A DNA stretch of 64,000 nucleotides from Bacilli bacterium (GTDB lineage: Bacteria; Bacillota_I; Bacilli_A; RF39; UBA660): NCBI GenBank assembly GCA_016297695.1, contig JAEDGC010000001.1, forward strand, positions 60,721-124,720. Reading direction: 5' to 3'. Shown piece by piece: positions 52,266 to 61,529 of this stretch. Below the pieces are notes generated by a model, which was given only the letters and a program-made list of their open reading frames with translations, had not been told where the DNA came from and ran no database searches. The translations under genes and the position numbers were made by a program. Positions within the stretch are counted from its first letter, which is position 1, and every line of letters starts with the position of its first letter.

Positions 52266-53448
52266 ACCCCATCTGTGGACCCACTCCAGCTTTCCATATG
52301 TAATCTCCTAATTCTTTTCTTGCAGCTCTCTTCATAATCTCATCATGCAAGAATGGGATCTTATCCAATTGTTTCTTACCAACAATCTTACGTGCGCTAT
52401 TAGCTTCTGCTAAAGAAAAATTACAAATATTTTTATCCATTAACATAAGCATTAACTGCTCTTGACTTGGCGGAACTCCAAAAGAAGATAAGAAATACGG
52501 TTCAAGTGTTTTCATTTCTTCTTGAGTTAATCCTTCTTCTTTCATTTCATCATACCATAATTGAATATTATTTTTATATCTTACATATTTATCAAGAGGA
52601 GTTTCCGCATTTTTTGTTTCAGGCATTAATCTTAATAAGCTATTTGCGTCAGATAACTCAATAATATTTTTAGGCTTAATTTTTTTAGCTGCTTGTCTTC
52701 CTACATCTGAATCAAACTGGAAGAGATCAAGGACTTCATTATCTTCAATAGCACCCCATAATTTATCATCATCTAATGGAAGTTTATCAGGTTGAAAATA
52801 TGTTTCATAGATTTGTCTAATTGTCCAATCTTTAGGTAGTAAATTATCTCTTTGTAATAATTCAATAAAAGTTGTAATTTTATCTTGAATTTTAGTAATA
52901 AGAAAATCAAACTTTGTTGCGCCAGTTGCTTCTACATCATGCAAATCAAATTGAGTTATTACTTCTCCATTCGGCGCTCTCATAAAACAAGTTACTTCAA
53001 ATGGATCTCCATCAAAAAACACTATACCAGATGCATGAACTCCTCTTGATTTAATTAATCCTTCAAGTTGAAGCATAATATTTAATAGATTTGGATATTT
53101 GTCTACTTCTATTTTAAATAGTTTTACATATGGTCTGTTTTTTTCTTTGTTTCCATAATAAACATCTTTTATCGACCAATTAAAGCCTCTTTCTACTGGA
53201 ATTAAAGAAGATAAATATTGAGCAATATCACTATCTATTCCTTGCGGGAAATCTTCATTAACATAACCTCTGCAAGCGGTTAATACAACAGATTTAGAAG
53301 TTTCTGTTCCATAAGTTGCTACACAAGTTGCCCCTAATTCATCTAAAAACTGTGGGTCTAATGATTGATCTAAGTATTGTCTTCTTTCTTTCTTAATCTC
53401 TCTAATAATTTTAGGTCTTTTAGAAGGCGCTAAATCAATATCGATATC
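52266..53448 (-). CDS. dnaE: DNA polymerase III alpha (DnaE), exon 2
   Basis: 394 codons and one base. It begins with the catalytic aspartates DIDIDLAPSKR at the splice junction. GVHASGIVFF near 120 (the triphosphate-binding region), GATKFDFLITK with the third catalytic Asp near 155, and KIVGKKQ with the fingers near 355 follow. Exon ends GVGPQMG + T. The frame before 53448 is intron, despite ATG codons there. Confidence 0.9.
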
Positions 53449-53786
53449 CTTTAATGGACTATCTCTTTTATAACAGATTACTGAGAGTATTTTACTTCGT
53501 CTGTTACTAGATTGCACTACGGGGTAGCGCTTATCTCTGCCCCTCTATATTAGTCTCTACACTTCTTTTTTCCAATAATATCCTTTATATGGCTTATTTA
53601 TTTTTAATATTTTGGAAAAATTTAGCACGGTATCACGAATCTAACCATTACTGGTCATGCGCTCTCTTAGTCAGTTGATTCGTGCATAAAGCCTTATTTC
53701 ACTGATACCGTTAGCTGTGTTTCCACAACACCCCTTAGCAGGGTTCACAATCTTTTTTTACAACTGGGCAATATCAACTATAGACT
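53449..53786 (-). mobile_element. ORF-less group I intron 1 of dnaE
   Basis: 338 bp with no reading frame. P1 pairs exon AACTGGGT| with GCCCAGTT 25 nt into the intron, T.G at the site. Core: P GCTAACGGTATC, a pairing TGATACCG, R GTAGAGACTA, S AAAAGAGATAGTCC; P7 GACTA/TAGTC. Ends CATTAAAG| before GATATCGATATT. It cuts the gene directly before DIDID, the catalytic aspartates. Confidence 0.88.
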
Positions 53787-55154
53787 ACCCAGTTCGACTC
53801 TCTCTTCATTTAAATATCTAAAAAATGGAAAGTTATGTTGAATTGGGTCTAACTGAGTAATACCTAATAAATAATGATTTAAACCAGCACAAGCACTACC
53901 TCTTCCCGCACCAATTGTACTGCCGCAATCCCATATCATATCAATATAATGTTGTAAAGTAACTGGATACTGGAACATATTATTATTTAATTTTTCACTA
54001 ATAATTGATTTTACTCTTGCTTCTTCTTCAAGTTCTTTAACATATTCAATATGTTCTGACCATTTTCCAATTTTTTTATCAAGAGCATCCCAACACTCAT
54101 TTACCCAATATCTTTTGACTTTATCATCAGAATTAAACATTTCGCTTAAACATGGATAATCTTTCATACTCTCATTGTTTAACGCCCAATCTGATTTTGC
54201 ATAATCTTTAACTGGAACTGTTGGTATTTGTTGAGTTTTAAATATATTATAATTTTCTATTTTATTATAAATTTTATTACTATTGTTGAATAATTGTAAA
54301 CAAAAATCTCTATCAAAATCAGAGTTTAATAAATTTGTAAAAATTTCTTCGTTTGATTGCAAATAAGCATATTCATAAAAAGAAGCAACTTCTCTATCTC
54401 CATCTTTTGATTTTAGATAAGCTTCATGTATATATCTATCTGAAGGAGTAAGATAATGACTATCAGTACCAACTACCATAGGAACATCAAAGCAAGCTGA
54501 TAATGACTTTAATCTTTTATTTACTTCAATTTGTTCTTTTGAGGAACCAGGCGCACACTCTATATAAAAATCTTCTCCAAATAATTTTTTACACCATAAC
54601 ACAAAATTAACAATTGCATTATGTTCTATTGTTACTGTTTCTGTATCTCCAATCTTTTCTGCATATATCATACGAGAAAGACGTTTTGACACTTCTCCGC
54701 CTAGACAAGCTGTAGTAGCTATTAAACTATTGGGAAAACGCTTTACTATATTTGATAATTCACTATATAAAGTAGGAACTCTAAACTGTTTCCTCTCAGT
54801 ATATCCATTTAACCAAGCTTTTGAAGATAGCTCTTTCAATGCACGAAATCCTCTATCATTTTTAGCTATTAAAATAAAATGAAAATAGTCTTGTTTATTT
54901 TCTCTATTTGGAGTTAAATATATTTCATTTCCTAAAGCTACCTTAAAATCTGGATGTTCCTGCTGTATTATTTTTTCATATTTTTTTACTTCTACTGCGC
55001 CACCTAGACTTTCGTGGTCTGTAATTGCAATTCCAGATAAACCTAAATCAAGCGCTCTATCTATTAGCGCCTGTGGTGTATTTATACAATCTGGTAATCT
55101 AATATTAGAAAAATATGTATGTGAATGAGGTTCAAATCTACTATATAAATCCAT
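53787..55154 (-). CDS. dnaE: DNA polymerase III alpha (DnaE), exon 1
   Basis: The N-terminal 456 residues. PHP domain: FEPHSHTYFSN near residue 7, ITDHESLGG near 40, then VGTDSHYLTP near 237. The palm begins after 390; GRGSACAGLNHYLL near 415 binds the primer-template. Ends NEERVELG|. The chain is of the DnaE type without the PolC exonuclease insert. It is the phage replicase; spliced length is 1323 residues. The first gene after the promoter at 55185-55213. Confidence 0.92.
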
Positions 55155-55184
55155 ACTTTTTTCCTTTCTTTTTTCTCTATTATT

Positions 55185-55213
55185 ATTATACCATATTTTT
55201 TCAATAAAATCAA
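55185..55213 (-). promoter_or_regulatory. Promoter for the dnaE operon
   Basis: Minus strand TTGATT, 17-bp spacer ending TATGG, TATAAT. It starts the long operon down to dut. Confidence 0.8.
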
Positions 55214-55221
55214 AATTATTT

Positions 55222-56412
55222 TTATCTTATCAAAACGACTTTATCAGAAGCCCTTGTTATAGCTGTATAAAGAAACTTCTTATGCTCTTCTTTATCAAAA
55301 GGGAAATTTTCCTCTATTACTAATACTTTTTCCCATTCGCTACCTTGAGCTTTCCAACAAGTAATTGCATATCCATATGTAAATTCATAAGGTATCATGT
55401 ACATATATTTATTTTTCATTAATTTATATGAAGTATTCCAATCTAAACTATTTTTTCCATTTATAAATAGCTGTTTGTCCATATTAAATGTATCATAGGT
55501 AGAATTAAATTCATCTACAAATTTAGCCTCTATTACATTAAATTTATTAATTCCACTTACGTCACACTTTCTAGGAATATATTGAACTCTTTCTTTTACA
55601 TTTTTTAAAGTTCCAATAGTTCCATTCACAAGAGCGTCAAAATTATCATTTATATCATCCCAATAATTTCTTAAACAAATAACTTTATCTCCATTTGCTG
55701 GATTTTCAGGCTTATTTAATAGTTTTCTTACTGTATTATTAATATTGATTCTTGTATTATTTGTTGCGGTAAGAATTTGGTCTGCCCAAAGTAGCATTCC
55801 AGAATTTAATTCTTTTTTAGGAAAAATTTTTACTTCTTTACCATCATAAGAGTTTGGAATTTGTTTGCCATTTCTTATATCCATTGTAAGTCTTATAATT
55901 TCAGATTCTTGAGCCTGTCTCATTATTTCATCTAAAAATACATGAGGATGATCAAGTAAATGATTATCGTCATTTTTAGATATGGGCGGCAATTGTCCTG
56001 GATCTCCGCAACATATCACATAGACATTATGTTTAAATAATGTGTCTATTAACTCTTTTGGAGCCATTGAGACTTCATCTACAACCACTATCTTCGCATC
56101 AATATAGTCTTTTGGTAATCTTAAATACTGTCCATTTGGTAAAGGTTTGCTCTCATATAATAACTTATGAAGAGTGAAAGAATTTCGTAGACCTTTTTTA
56201 ATTAATACATTACAAGCCTTTCCAGTAAAACAAGTATAAACAATATCATTATCTGTTATATCATCTTCATTTTTTAATGCTTCAACAATAAATTTAATAA
56301 GAGTTGATTTACCTGAACCTGCAAATCCAGCAATTACTGTATATTTTTCTTTATTTTTATATCTTGCGATAGCAAGTTTTAATCCTTCTTCTTGTTTTTT
56401 TGTTAATTGCAT
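55222..56412 (-). CDS. SF1B DNA helicase (RecD/Dda-like)
   Basis: 396 residues from ATG 56412; the longer frame from TTG 56451 overlaps the promoter and leader and is rejected. Motif I AGFAGSGKSTLI near residue 30, Q/Ia TCFTGKAC, motif II VVVDEVSMAP near 107, motif III CGDPGQLPP near 133, motif V/VI YGYAITCWKAQGSE and YTAITRASD at the end. The protein is a replication or recombination helicase of 5'-3' type. Own promoter upstream. AAAGGAG is 14 nt from ATG, slightly long. Confidence 0.9.
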   Translation of the reverse strand: MQLTKKQEEGLKLAIARYKNKEKYTVIAGFAGSGKSTLIKFIVEALKNEDDITDNDIVYTCFTGKACNVLIKKGLRNSFTLHKLLYESKPLPNGQYLRLPKDYIDAKIVVVDEVSMAPKELIDTLFKHNVYVICCGDPGQLPPISKNDDNHLLDHPHVFLDEIMRQAQESEIIRLTMDIRNGKQIPNSYDGKEVKIFPKKELNSGMLLWADQILTATNNTRININNTVRKLLNKPENPANGDKVICLRNYWDDINDNFDALVNGTIGTLKNVKERVQYIPRKCDVSGINKFNVIEAKFVDEFNSTYDTFNMDKQLFINGKNSLDWNTSYKLMKNKYMYMIPYEFTYGYAITCWKAQGSEWEKVLVIEENFPFDKEEHKKFLYTAITRASDKVVLIR

Positions 56413-56451
56413 TATTCTCTCTGTTTCTCCTTTAATTTTTTCTCTATACAA

Positions 56452-56480
56452 ATTATATCATATTTTTTTAAAAAAATAAA
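56452..56480 (-). promoter_or_regulatory. Promoter for the RecD/Dda-like helicase gene
   Basis: Minus strand TGATATAAT gives an extended -10; the -35 17 bp upstream is poor (TTTATT). It follows directly on the terminator of the upstream operon. Confidence 0.6.
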
Positions 56481-56530
56481 GAGAAAAAGGATTTTGGATA
56501 AAAAAATTACTAAAATCAAAAATCCTTTTC
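56468..56530 (-). terminator. Terminator after the RecJ-like gene
   Basis: On the minus strand GAAAAGGATTTTT pairs with AAAATCCTTTTTC (one bulge) and TTTATTTTTTT follows. Ends the primase-helicase operon. Confidence 0.78.
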
Positions 56531-56564
56531 CTCGTACAATCAACTGTTTCTGGACCGAGCTTGC

Positions 56565-58325
56565 TTAAAAATCAAAATTTAAAGTATAATCTATTATTTT
56601 AATTTGAGGAGTAATATGTCCCATATATTCATTTTTAATACATTCCCCAATAGCAGTTAGATTAAATGAATAATTGCCGCAACTTAAATATTCACATTGT
56701 TCATCTGTTGCATTAAATATCATTAAACAAACTTTGTTTGCTAAAGTTATTTTCACAGTATTTTTAGTATAAACATTTATCATATTTGAATTTATTTTTA
56801 AATTTTCAATAGCTATTTGACTTCTATCAAAATCTTTACCCCAGAAGTCATTCATTTTTGCAATATCTAAAATAGTTGTATAATCAATAGCTTCTTCTCC
56901 ATTAAAAATATAATCTACATAATAGGTTGCAATCATTGGTGTATCTTTTAATTCTAAATCTAAATATTTTTCAAAATTATCTATTTCATTAACTGGAATA
57001 GAAATACCAAATGCGTTAGGGTGTCCGGCTACAAAATCTATATGCGGAAATCCTTTACATATCTTTTTAAAATTCTTAATATCTGCCTTTTCATATCCAC
57101 GAGCAGAACCTTGATAAAATTCTTCATATTTATTAAGAATACATACTGGTCTTTGATATTTATTTGCTATCTTATTTCCTATTAAACCAGCTACATTAGG
57201 ATCTACCGCAGTTTTAAAAATTAAAGCTTTATGATTTTGTAATTTATCATCAACTTCTTTTTCAAGAGCACTGACTCCTTGATCTTGAAGTTTTGTTTGC
57301 CTGTTTTTAACATTTGTGACAGTTCTTAAAGCTTGTTCAACTATTGTTTCCATTTCGCCTAGTTTATGCCCTCTTTTATTAGATGGTATTTTACAAAACG
57401 CTTTATGTATTAAAAACGATTCAAAGACTACTTCTTTTTCTTCAATAGTTCCACTTCTTGTTATTGCATTTATAAATGGTACTATAAAAAATGCGGCGCC
57501 CATAGGGCTTACTTTTAAATATTCTGATTTATATTCAGCTTTATTTAATGAAAATTCATTTTTATTAATAATTCCAGAAATAAAAGGGTTTCTAATAGAT
57601 TGTTCTTTTAAACCTTTCCAAACTAAATGATGCGTTTCTTTTTCTCTTAAAGAGACCATATCTCCGATCAAACCAATAGCTAGTAAATCTATAAAATCAT
57701 CTGAATATGTACAATTCCAACAATCATCTAAATATCTACAAAATTGATATACTATTCCTACTCCTGAAAAATTTTTATTAGGATAATCACATAGTTGATT
57801 GTTAATGATAATAGCTTCTTGATATTCTTCTATATTAATATTATCTTCTATTTCATGATGATCTAAAATAATACACTCTATATTATGTTTATACAATAAT
57901 TTATGCTCTAAATAGTCATTAGTGCCGCCGTCTGGAATGATAATTAAAGAGTAATTATTTGCAGTTATATTATCTATACAATCTTTTAATCCATGTGCTT
58001 TCTTTTGATGATGGATCCAATCTAAATTATTCTCAACATATTCTTTATCAACAGAATATAAATAATTAATAAGAAATGCGGCAGATGTAAAACCATCACA
58101 GTCACTGTCAACAACAATAGCTATTTTCTGTTGTTGGTTCATACACCTTTCTAAAGCAACTCTTGCTCTTGTTAATTGATTAATGTTTAATAATGAAAAA
58201 TCATTAATATCATTATCTGTTGTATGTATATATGAACCAAATTCCGCAGTATCAATACCTCTATTATATAATATTTGTTCTGTTGCGGAGAATGAAGATG
58301 GAGGATTGATTAATTTATAATTCAA
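56565..58325 (-). CDS. recJ: RecJ-like DHH ssDNA exonuclease
   Basis: 586 residues; TTG start at 58325 overlapping the TGA of the preceding gene, with GAGGTGG upstream. Motif I IVVDSDCDGFTSAAF near residue 70, II LIIIPDGGTND near 128, III ILDHHEIED near 150 (DHH), and the DHHA1 domain with GHPNAFG near residue 420. This single-strand 5'-3' exonuclease fits phage recombination or host DNA breakdown. Central insert differs from bacterial RecJ; family length is normal. Confidence 0.9.
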   Translation of the reverse strand: MNYKLINPPSSFSATEQILYNRGIDTAEFGSYIHTTDNDINDFSLLNINQLTRARVALERCMNQQQKIAIVVDSDCDGFTSAAFLINYLYSVDKEYVENNLDWIHHQKKAHGLKDCIDNITANNYSLIIIPDGGTNDYLEHKLLYKHNIECIILDHHEIEDNINIEEYQEAIIINNQLCDYPNKNFSGVGIVYQFCRYLDDCWNCTYSDDFIDLLAIGLIGDMVSLREKETHHLVWKGLKEQSIRNPFISGIINKNEFSLNKAEYKSEYLKVSPMGAAFFIVPFINAITRSGTIEEKEVVFESFLIHKAFCKIPSNKRGHKLGEMETIVEQALRTVTNVKNRQTKLQDQGVSALEKEVDDKLQNHKALIFKTAVDPNVAGLIGNKIANKYQRPVCILNKYEEFYQGSARGYEKADIKNFKKICKGFPHIDFVAGHPNAFGISIPVNEIDNFEKYLDLELKDTPMIATYYVDYIFNGEEAIDYTTILDIAKMNDFWGKDFDRSQIAIENLKINSNMINVYTKNTVKITLANKVCLMIFNATDEQCEYLSCGNYSFNLTAIGECIKNEYMGHITPQIKIIDYTLNFDF

Positions 58326-58546
58326 TGAACTTCCACCTCATAATCTTTTAAATGTTCTGCTTCAATAACTTCTATCTTGTCTAAAAAATAATATTTATTA
58401 TTCTTTTGAATAATCTCGTTTTGAAGCATATTCATCATTTTTGGATTTAATAGCATAACTGGTCGTGTATGAATAGTGGTATGATAATAAGCCATTAAAT
58501 AATCTAAGGTAGCACTTTCAATTTTTTCTAATAGTTTCTTTTTCAT
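58322..58546 (-). CDS. Small hypothetical protein
   Basis: 74 residues from ATG 58546, with TAAGGAGG overlapping the upstream stop; the longer frame from 58573 buries the ribosome site. Starts MKKKLLEKIESATLDYLMAYYHTTIHTRPV, then LLNPKMMNMLQNEI and a beta-rich end. No family recognised. Translation is coupled to both neighbours (TTGA overlap with recJ). Confidence 0.65.
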   Translation of the reverse strand: MKKKLLEKIESATLDYLMAYYHTTIHTRPVMLLNPKMMNMLQNEIIQKNNKYYFLDKIEVIEAEHLKDYEVEVH

Positions 58547-58557
58547 TTTTATCCTCC

Positions 58558-59001
58558 TTAATCTAAATAGCATATTAAAATTTCAATGTCTGTATCATTA
58601 AAAATTTTTATTATATTTTCTTTTACTGTGTTCCATTGTAATTTATCAAGTCCGCAGCCTATTTTTGGCATAACAAGTTTTTTTATATTTTGTTCTAAGC
58701 ATAATGTTTTTAATTCCATTAAACTTTCTTTTAAAGTGCGGTAAGTGGGTTTATCCCAATATCTATTCTTTGTAATTAAATGAAAAACAATACTATTCTT
58801 TGCTTTTATACATCTTCCTGTATTTTCCCATTTAAAATTTTTAAATTCTTTTACCAATTCATTTTTGCAATTGAATACTCTATTAAATTCTAAAGCTATA
58901 CCTTTACCCATTTTAAAATCTGAGCTAATACATTGTACAAAATAATAATTATCTTTATTAGATAATTCAAATATATCTTGCTCTTTTTCAGCAAATGTCA
59001 T
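58558..59001 (-). CDS. Macrodomain ADP-ribose-processing protein (TARG1/Poa1-like)
   Basis: 147 residues, a single macrodomain: VQCISSDFKMGKGIALEFNR near 23-42 (catalytic Lys/Gly loop), IVFHLITKNRYWDKPTY near 71 and VMPKIGCGLDKLQWNTV near 110, the ADP-ribose-binding loops of the TARG1/Poa1 type. Such domains remove ADP-ribose from nucleic acid or protein or dephosphorylate ADP-ribose 1''-phosphate. In a phage replication operon it could undo host ADP-ribosylation defence such as DarT modification of DNA; inference. Immediately behind the primase gene. Confidence 0.8.
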   Translation of the reverse strand: MTFAEKEQDIFELSNKDNYYFVQCISSDFKMGKGIALEFNRVFNCKNELVKEFKNFKWENTGRCIKAKNSIVFHLITKNRYWDKPTYRTLKESLMELKTLCLEQNIKKLVMPKIGCGLDKLQWNTVKENIIKIFNDTDIEILICYLD

Positions 59002-60096
59002 TTATAAATAAATCCTTTCTTTAAATAATTTTAAAAATATATCTTTACCTAAGTCAGTTGGAGAAGCCTTATAAGGCAATAAACCATGTTTATCAAAAAT
59101 AAAAGAAATAGTAATATAATTATTAAATTTATTATAAATTTCTTCAAGTTTTTTAATCCATCTCTTTGCTTCATCTGAATTAATATCTTGAAATTGTTTA
59201 TCAAATCCTATTATTAATTCTTGTGCGCCAGATGAAATTAATAATTCAACTTGATAAGTTAATAAATTACTTCCGCAAACTGCAACAGATATATCATTTT
59301 CTTTTCCAAAATAAGAAGAATATTGAAGGCAACCTTTTTCACCTTCTAATATAATTGCTTTACCTATTGATTTAATATTATTTTTAGACCAATTTAAATT
59401 ATAAAGATTATATCCAAGAGGATGATTATACATTATACCTTTAAAAATTGCAGGTTTATATTTTCCATATTGTTCTTGCTCTTTTGATAGTGTCCGCTCC
59501 CTAATTCCTATTAATTTATTATCTATGTTATAATGAGGAATTATTACACTGTTATTACAAGGGTTAAAATGAATATTTTTATTATCACATATTTCTTTTT
59601 TAATACCTTCTCTTATCCAGGGGATAATTGCGGGTTGAGGAAAATTCTTAATCACATTATTATCATATTCTTTTAACTCTACTATCTTTTTACTTTTATG
59701 GTCTGTAAGATTATTATATTTATTTAAAAAAATCCAATCTTCTAATTTATTCTCTTGATTATCATTTATTTCAATATTATTAATAGGAATATTAAAAAAA
59801 TTTGCAATATAAGTAATTGCTTGTGGTAAAGATAATTCTTTTCCTTGTAGTTTAAATATTTTAATAACTAAATCGAATATATCAAACGCATCTCCATCAC
59901 AATCAGTAAAACATTTAAATAAAGAAGTATTTGCATAATAATATAATTTATGACTTCCTTCTCCAACAGGATTATGACATATAGTTTTACTAACTATAAT
60001 ATCATTTTTTCTTATTGGTTCAGCTTGCATATAGGTTAAAAAATATTCAATATTATCAATAGTCAATCCTTGTTTTATAAAATCTTTATTTGTCAT
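59002..60096 (-). CDS. dnaG: DNA primase (CHC2/TOPRIM type)
   Basis: 364 residues. N-terminal zinc region TICHNPVGEGSHKLYYY ... FKCFTDCDGDAFDIFDLV near 38-75. TOPRIM core: IILEGEKGCLQ near 245, AVCGSNLLTY near 270 and LIIGFDKQ near 290. It primes DNA synthesis together with the DnaB helicase encoded directly upstream, whose end it overlaps by 11 bp. Shorter than bacterial DnaG, without a clear helicase-binding C-terminal domain. Confidence 0.88.
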   Translation of the reverse strand: MTNKDFIKQGLTIDNIEYFLTYMQAEPIRKNDIIVSKTICHNPVGEGSHKLYYYANTSLFKCFTDCDGDAFDIFDLVIKIFKLQGKELSLPQAITYIANFFNIPINNIEINDNQENKLEDWIFLNKYNNLTDHKSKKIVELKEYDNNVIKNFPQPAIIPWIREGIKKEICDNKNIHFNPCNNSVIIPHYNIDNKLIGIRERTLSKEQEQYGKYKPAIFKGIMYNHPLGYNLYNLNWSKNNIKSIGKAIILEGEKGCLQYSSYFGKENDISVAVCGSNLLTYQVELLISSGAQELIIGFDKQFQDINSDEAKRWIKKLEEIYNKFNNYITISFIFDKHGLLPYKASPTDLGKDIFLKLFKERIYL

Positions 60097-60361
60097 TAAA
60101 ATCTGGCTCTTTCACTTTTATTTTTATATTTGGAATATCTAATAATTCAAATTGATAATCAGTAACAAATAGAGGATTAATGCGGCAAGTGCCTCTATCA
60201 CTTTTACACCATAATAGAATATCTCTATATCTACCTCTACGATTTTTATAAACTGATATTTTCATATCTGGAGTTTCAACTCCCTGTTTAATTAAAATAC
60301 TTTTTAAAGCTTCAAGATCAGTAGGTGTAGCTTTAAGTAAAATCATTCCGAAATCTATTTT
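60086..60361 (-). CDS. dnaB: Replicative DNA helicase (DnaB-like), exon 2
   Basis: The C-terminal 91 residues: KIDFGMILLKATPTD completes the GAKSLGD|KIDFG motif (H4-like) after splicing; RRGRYRDILLWCKSDRGTCRINPLFVTDY near 45 carries the arginine-finger region of DnaB. Preceding ATG codons are intron sequence. Overlaps the primase start. Confidence 0.9.
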   Translation of the reverse strand, partial: KIDFGMILLKATPTDLEALKSILIKQGVETPDMKISVYKNRRGRYRDILLWCKSDRGTCRINPLFVTDYQFELLDIPNIKIKVKEPDFNDK

Positions 60362-61529
60362 CCTTAATACCTTTATTTTCATAAAGGAGTAGACTATATC
60401 TTTACCTTTTGTAATAATGAAGGTAGACGGCACTTCGGATTGTTAATCCTACTCCCTGGCGGGATAGTCGTTGAACCTTTTCCTATTCGGAACTTGGCTG
60501 CTGATTGCCCAATCTTTCTAATTTTTAAACATTCACATTTAATTTTATTTCAAATTTATGTTGTAGTTTAGAAAGCTCTAAGGGTTTTCCAGCAATTCAC
60601 CGTCTGATAATCACTTAGTATTTCTACTAAGGACGACTGTTTCCAAAGTCTTATATTTATTATATTTTCTATCTAAATGTACTGAAACACTATCATATAA
60701 AATTTTTAAAATATTATAAGGTTTAAAAGTGCCACCACATTTAATAAAATAATTATTTTTTTCTGTAATATGTCTTTGTCCTAAATGGTTTGAAATTGAA
60801 AGTAAATCGTTAATCCAGGTTAATAATTCTTTAGTTCCAACGAAAGATAATTCAAATTGATGAGTTTTTTCAATTAAAGATAAACATCCATCTCCATCAA
60901 AATATCCTAAAATAAATGGAAGAAAAAATTGTTCGTCTATTTTTGGTGGTTTTAAAATTAAACTCTTTCTTGGAACAATCCCTTTATCTATTAAATCTTG
61001 AACTAAATCATTACTATTAAGAATGACTTTGCTCATAGGGGTATTATTAGAAAAACCTTGATTTTGAATATAATCTATTATGTTTACATTGCTATTCATA
61101 AATTCTCGAAATTTTTCTAAATGTTCTCTATCTTTTTGATGAATATTTATAAACATAAAGTTACCAGCGTTATTATCTGTTCTTTTATAAACACAACCGT
61201 CAGCAGCTATAAAGCCTAACCAATAAGCTTTTTCTGCTGTATCAATATATTGAAATTTTCTATAATCTGCAATATATTTGTGATTGTCATTTCTATGTGT
61301 AATATTATTTTCTTTAATAATACGAGAAATAACACTTTTTGATACATTAAACATAGCTCCTATTTTAGCCATGCCAATATTCTTATTAACATATAAATTA
61401 ATTATTTTTTCAATTTCTTCTTTAGAAAACTCAATTCTTTTCATATAATTTTCTCCTTAATATTGATTTAGGTTTTATCCCTACATCAATATTAAAAAAG
61501 AATATATAATAATTATTAAACCTTGTCCA
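60362..61529 (-). mobile_element. Group I intron in dnaB
   Basis: 1168 bp. Exon 1 ends GGGTGAT|TG; P1 pairs with CAGTCGTCC at 60631-60639, inside the 3' end of the endonuclease gene. Canonical subgroup IA elements: GAATTGCTGGAAA and ACCCTTAGAGC, CAATCAGCAGCCAAG, AGGTTCAACGACTATCCCG, and AAGATATAGTCT, with P7 GACTA/TAGTC. Ends TATTAAGG| before AAAATAGAT. The core occupies about 60385-60600. Confidence 0.94.
60611..61444 (-). CDS. LAGLIDADG homing endonuclease in dnaB intron
   Basis: 277 residues. An N-terminal HTH (GMAKIGAMFNVSKSVISRII near 24-44) precedes LAGLIDADG motifs AYWLGFIAADGCV near 73 and FILGYFDGDGCL near 178. Strong AAGGAG ribosome site. The catalytic part closely resembles the terL-intron enzyme. 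The last codons overlap the intron guide sequence. Confidence 0.9.
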   Translation of the reverse strand: MKRIEFSKEEIEKIINLYVNKNIGMAKIGAMFNVSKSVISRIIKENNITHRNDNHKYIADYRKFQYIDTAEKAYWLGFIAADGCVYKRTDNNAGNFMFINIHQKDREHLEKFREFMNSNVNIIDYIQNQGFSNNTPMSKVILNSNDLVQDLIDKGIVPRKSLILKPPKIDEQFFLPFILGYFDGDGCLSLIEKTHQFELSFVGTKELLTWINDLLSISNHLGQRHITEKNNYFIKCGGTFKPYNILKILYDSVSVHLDRKYNKYKTLETVVLSRNTK

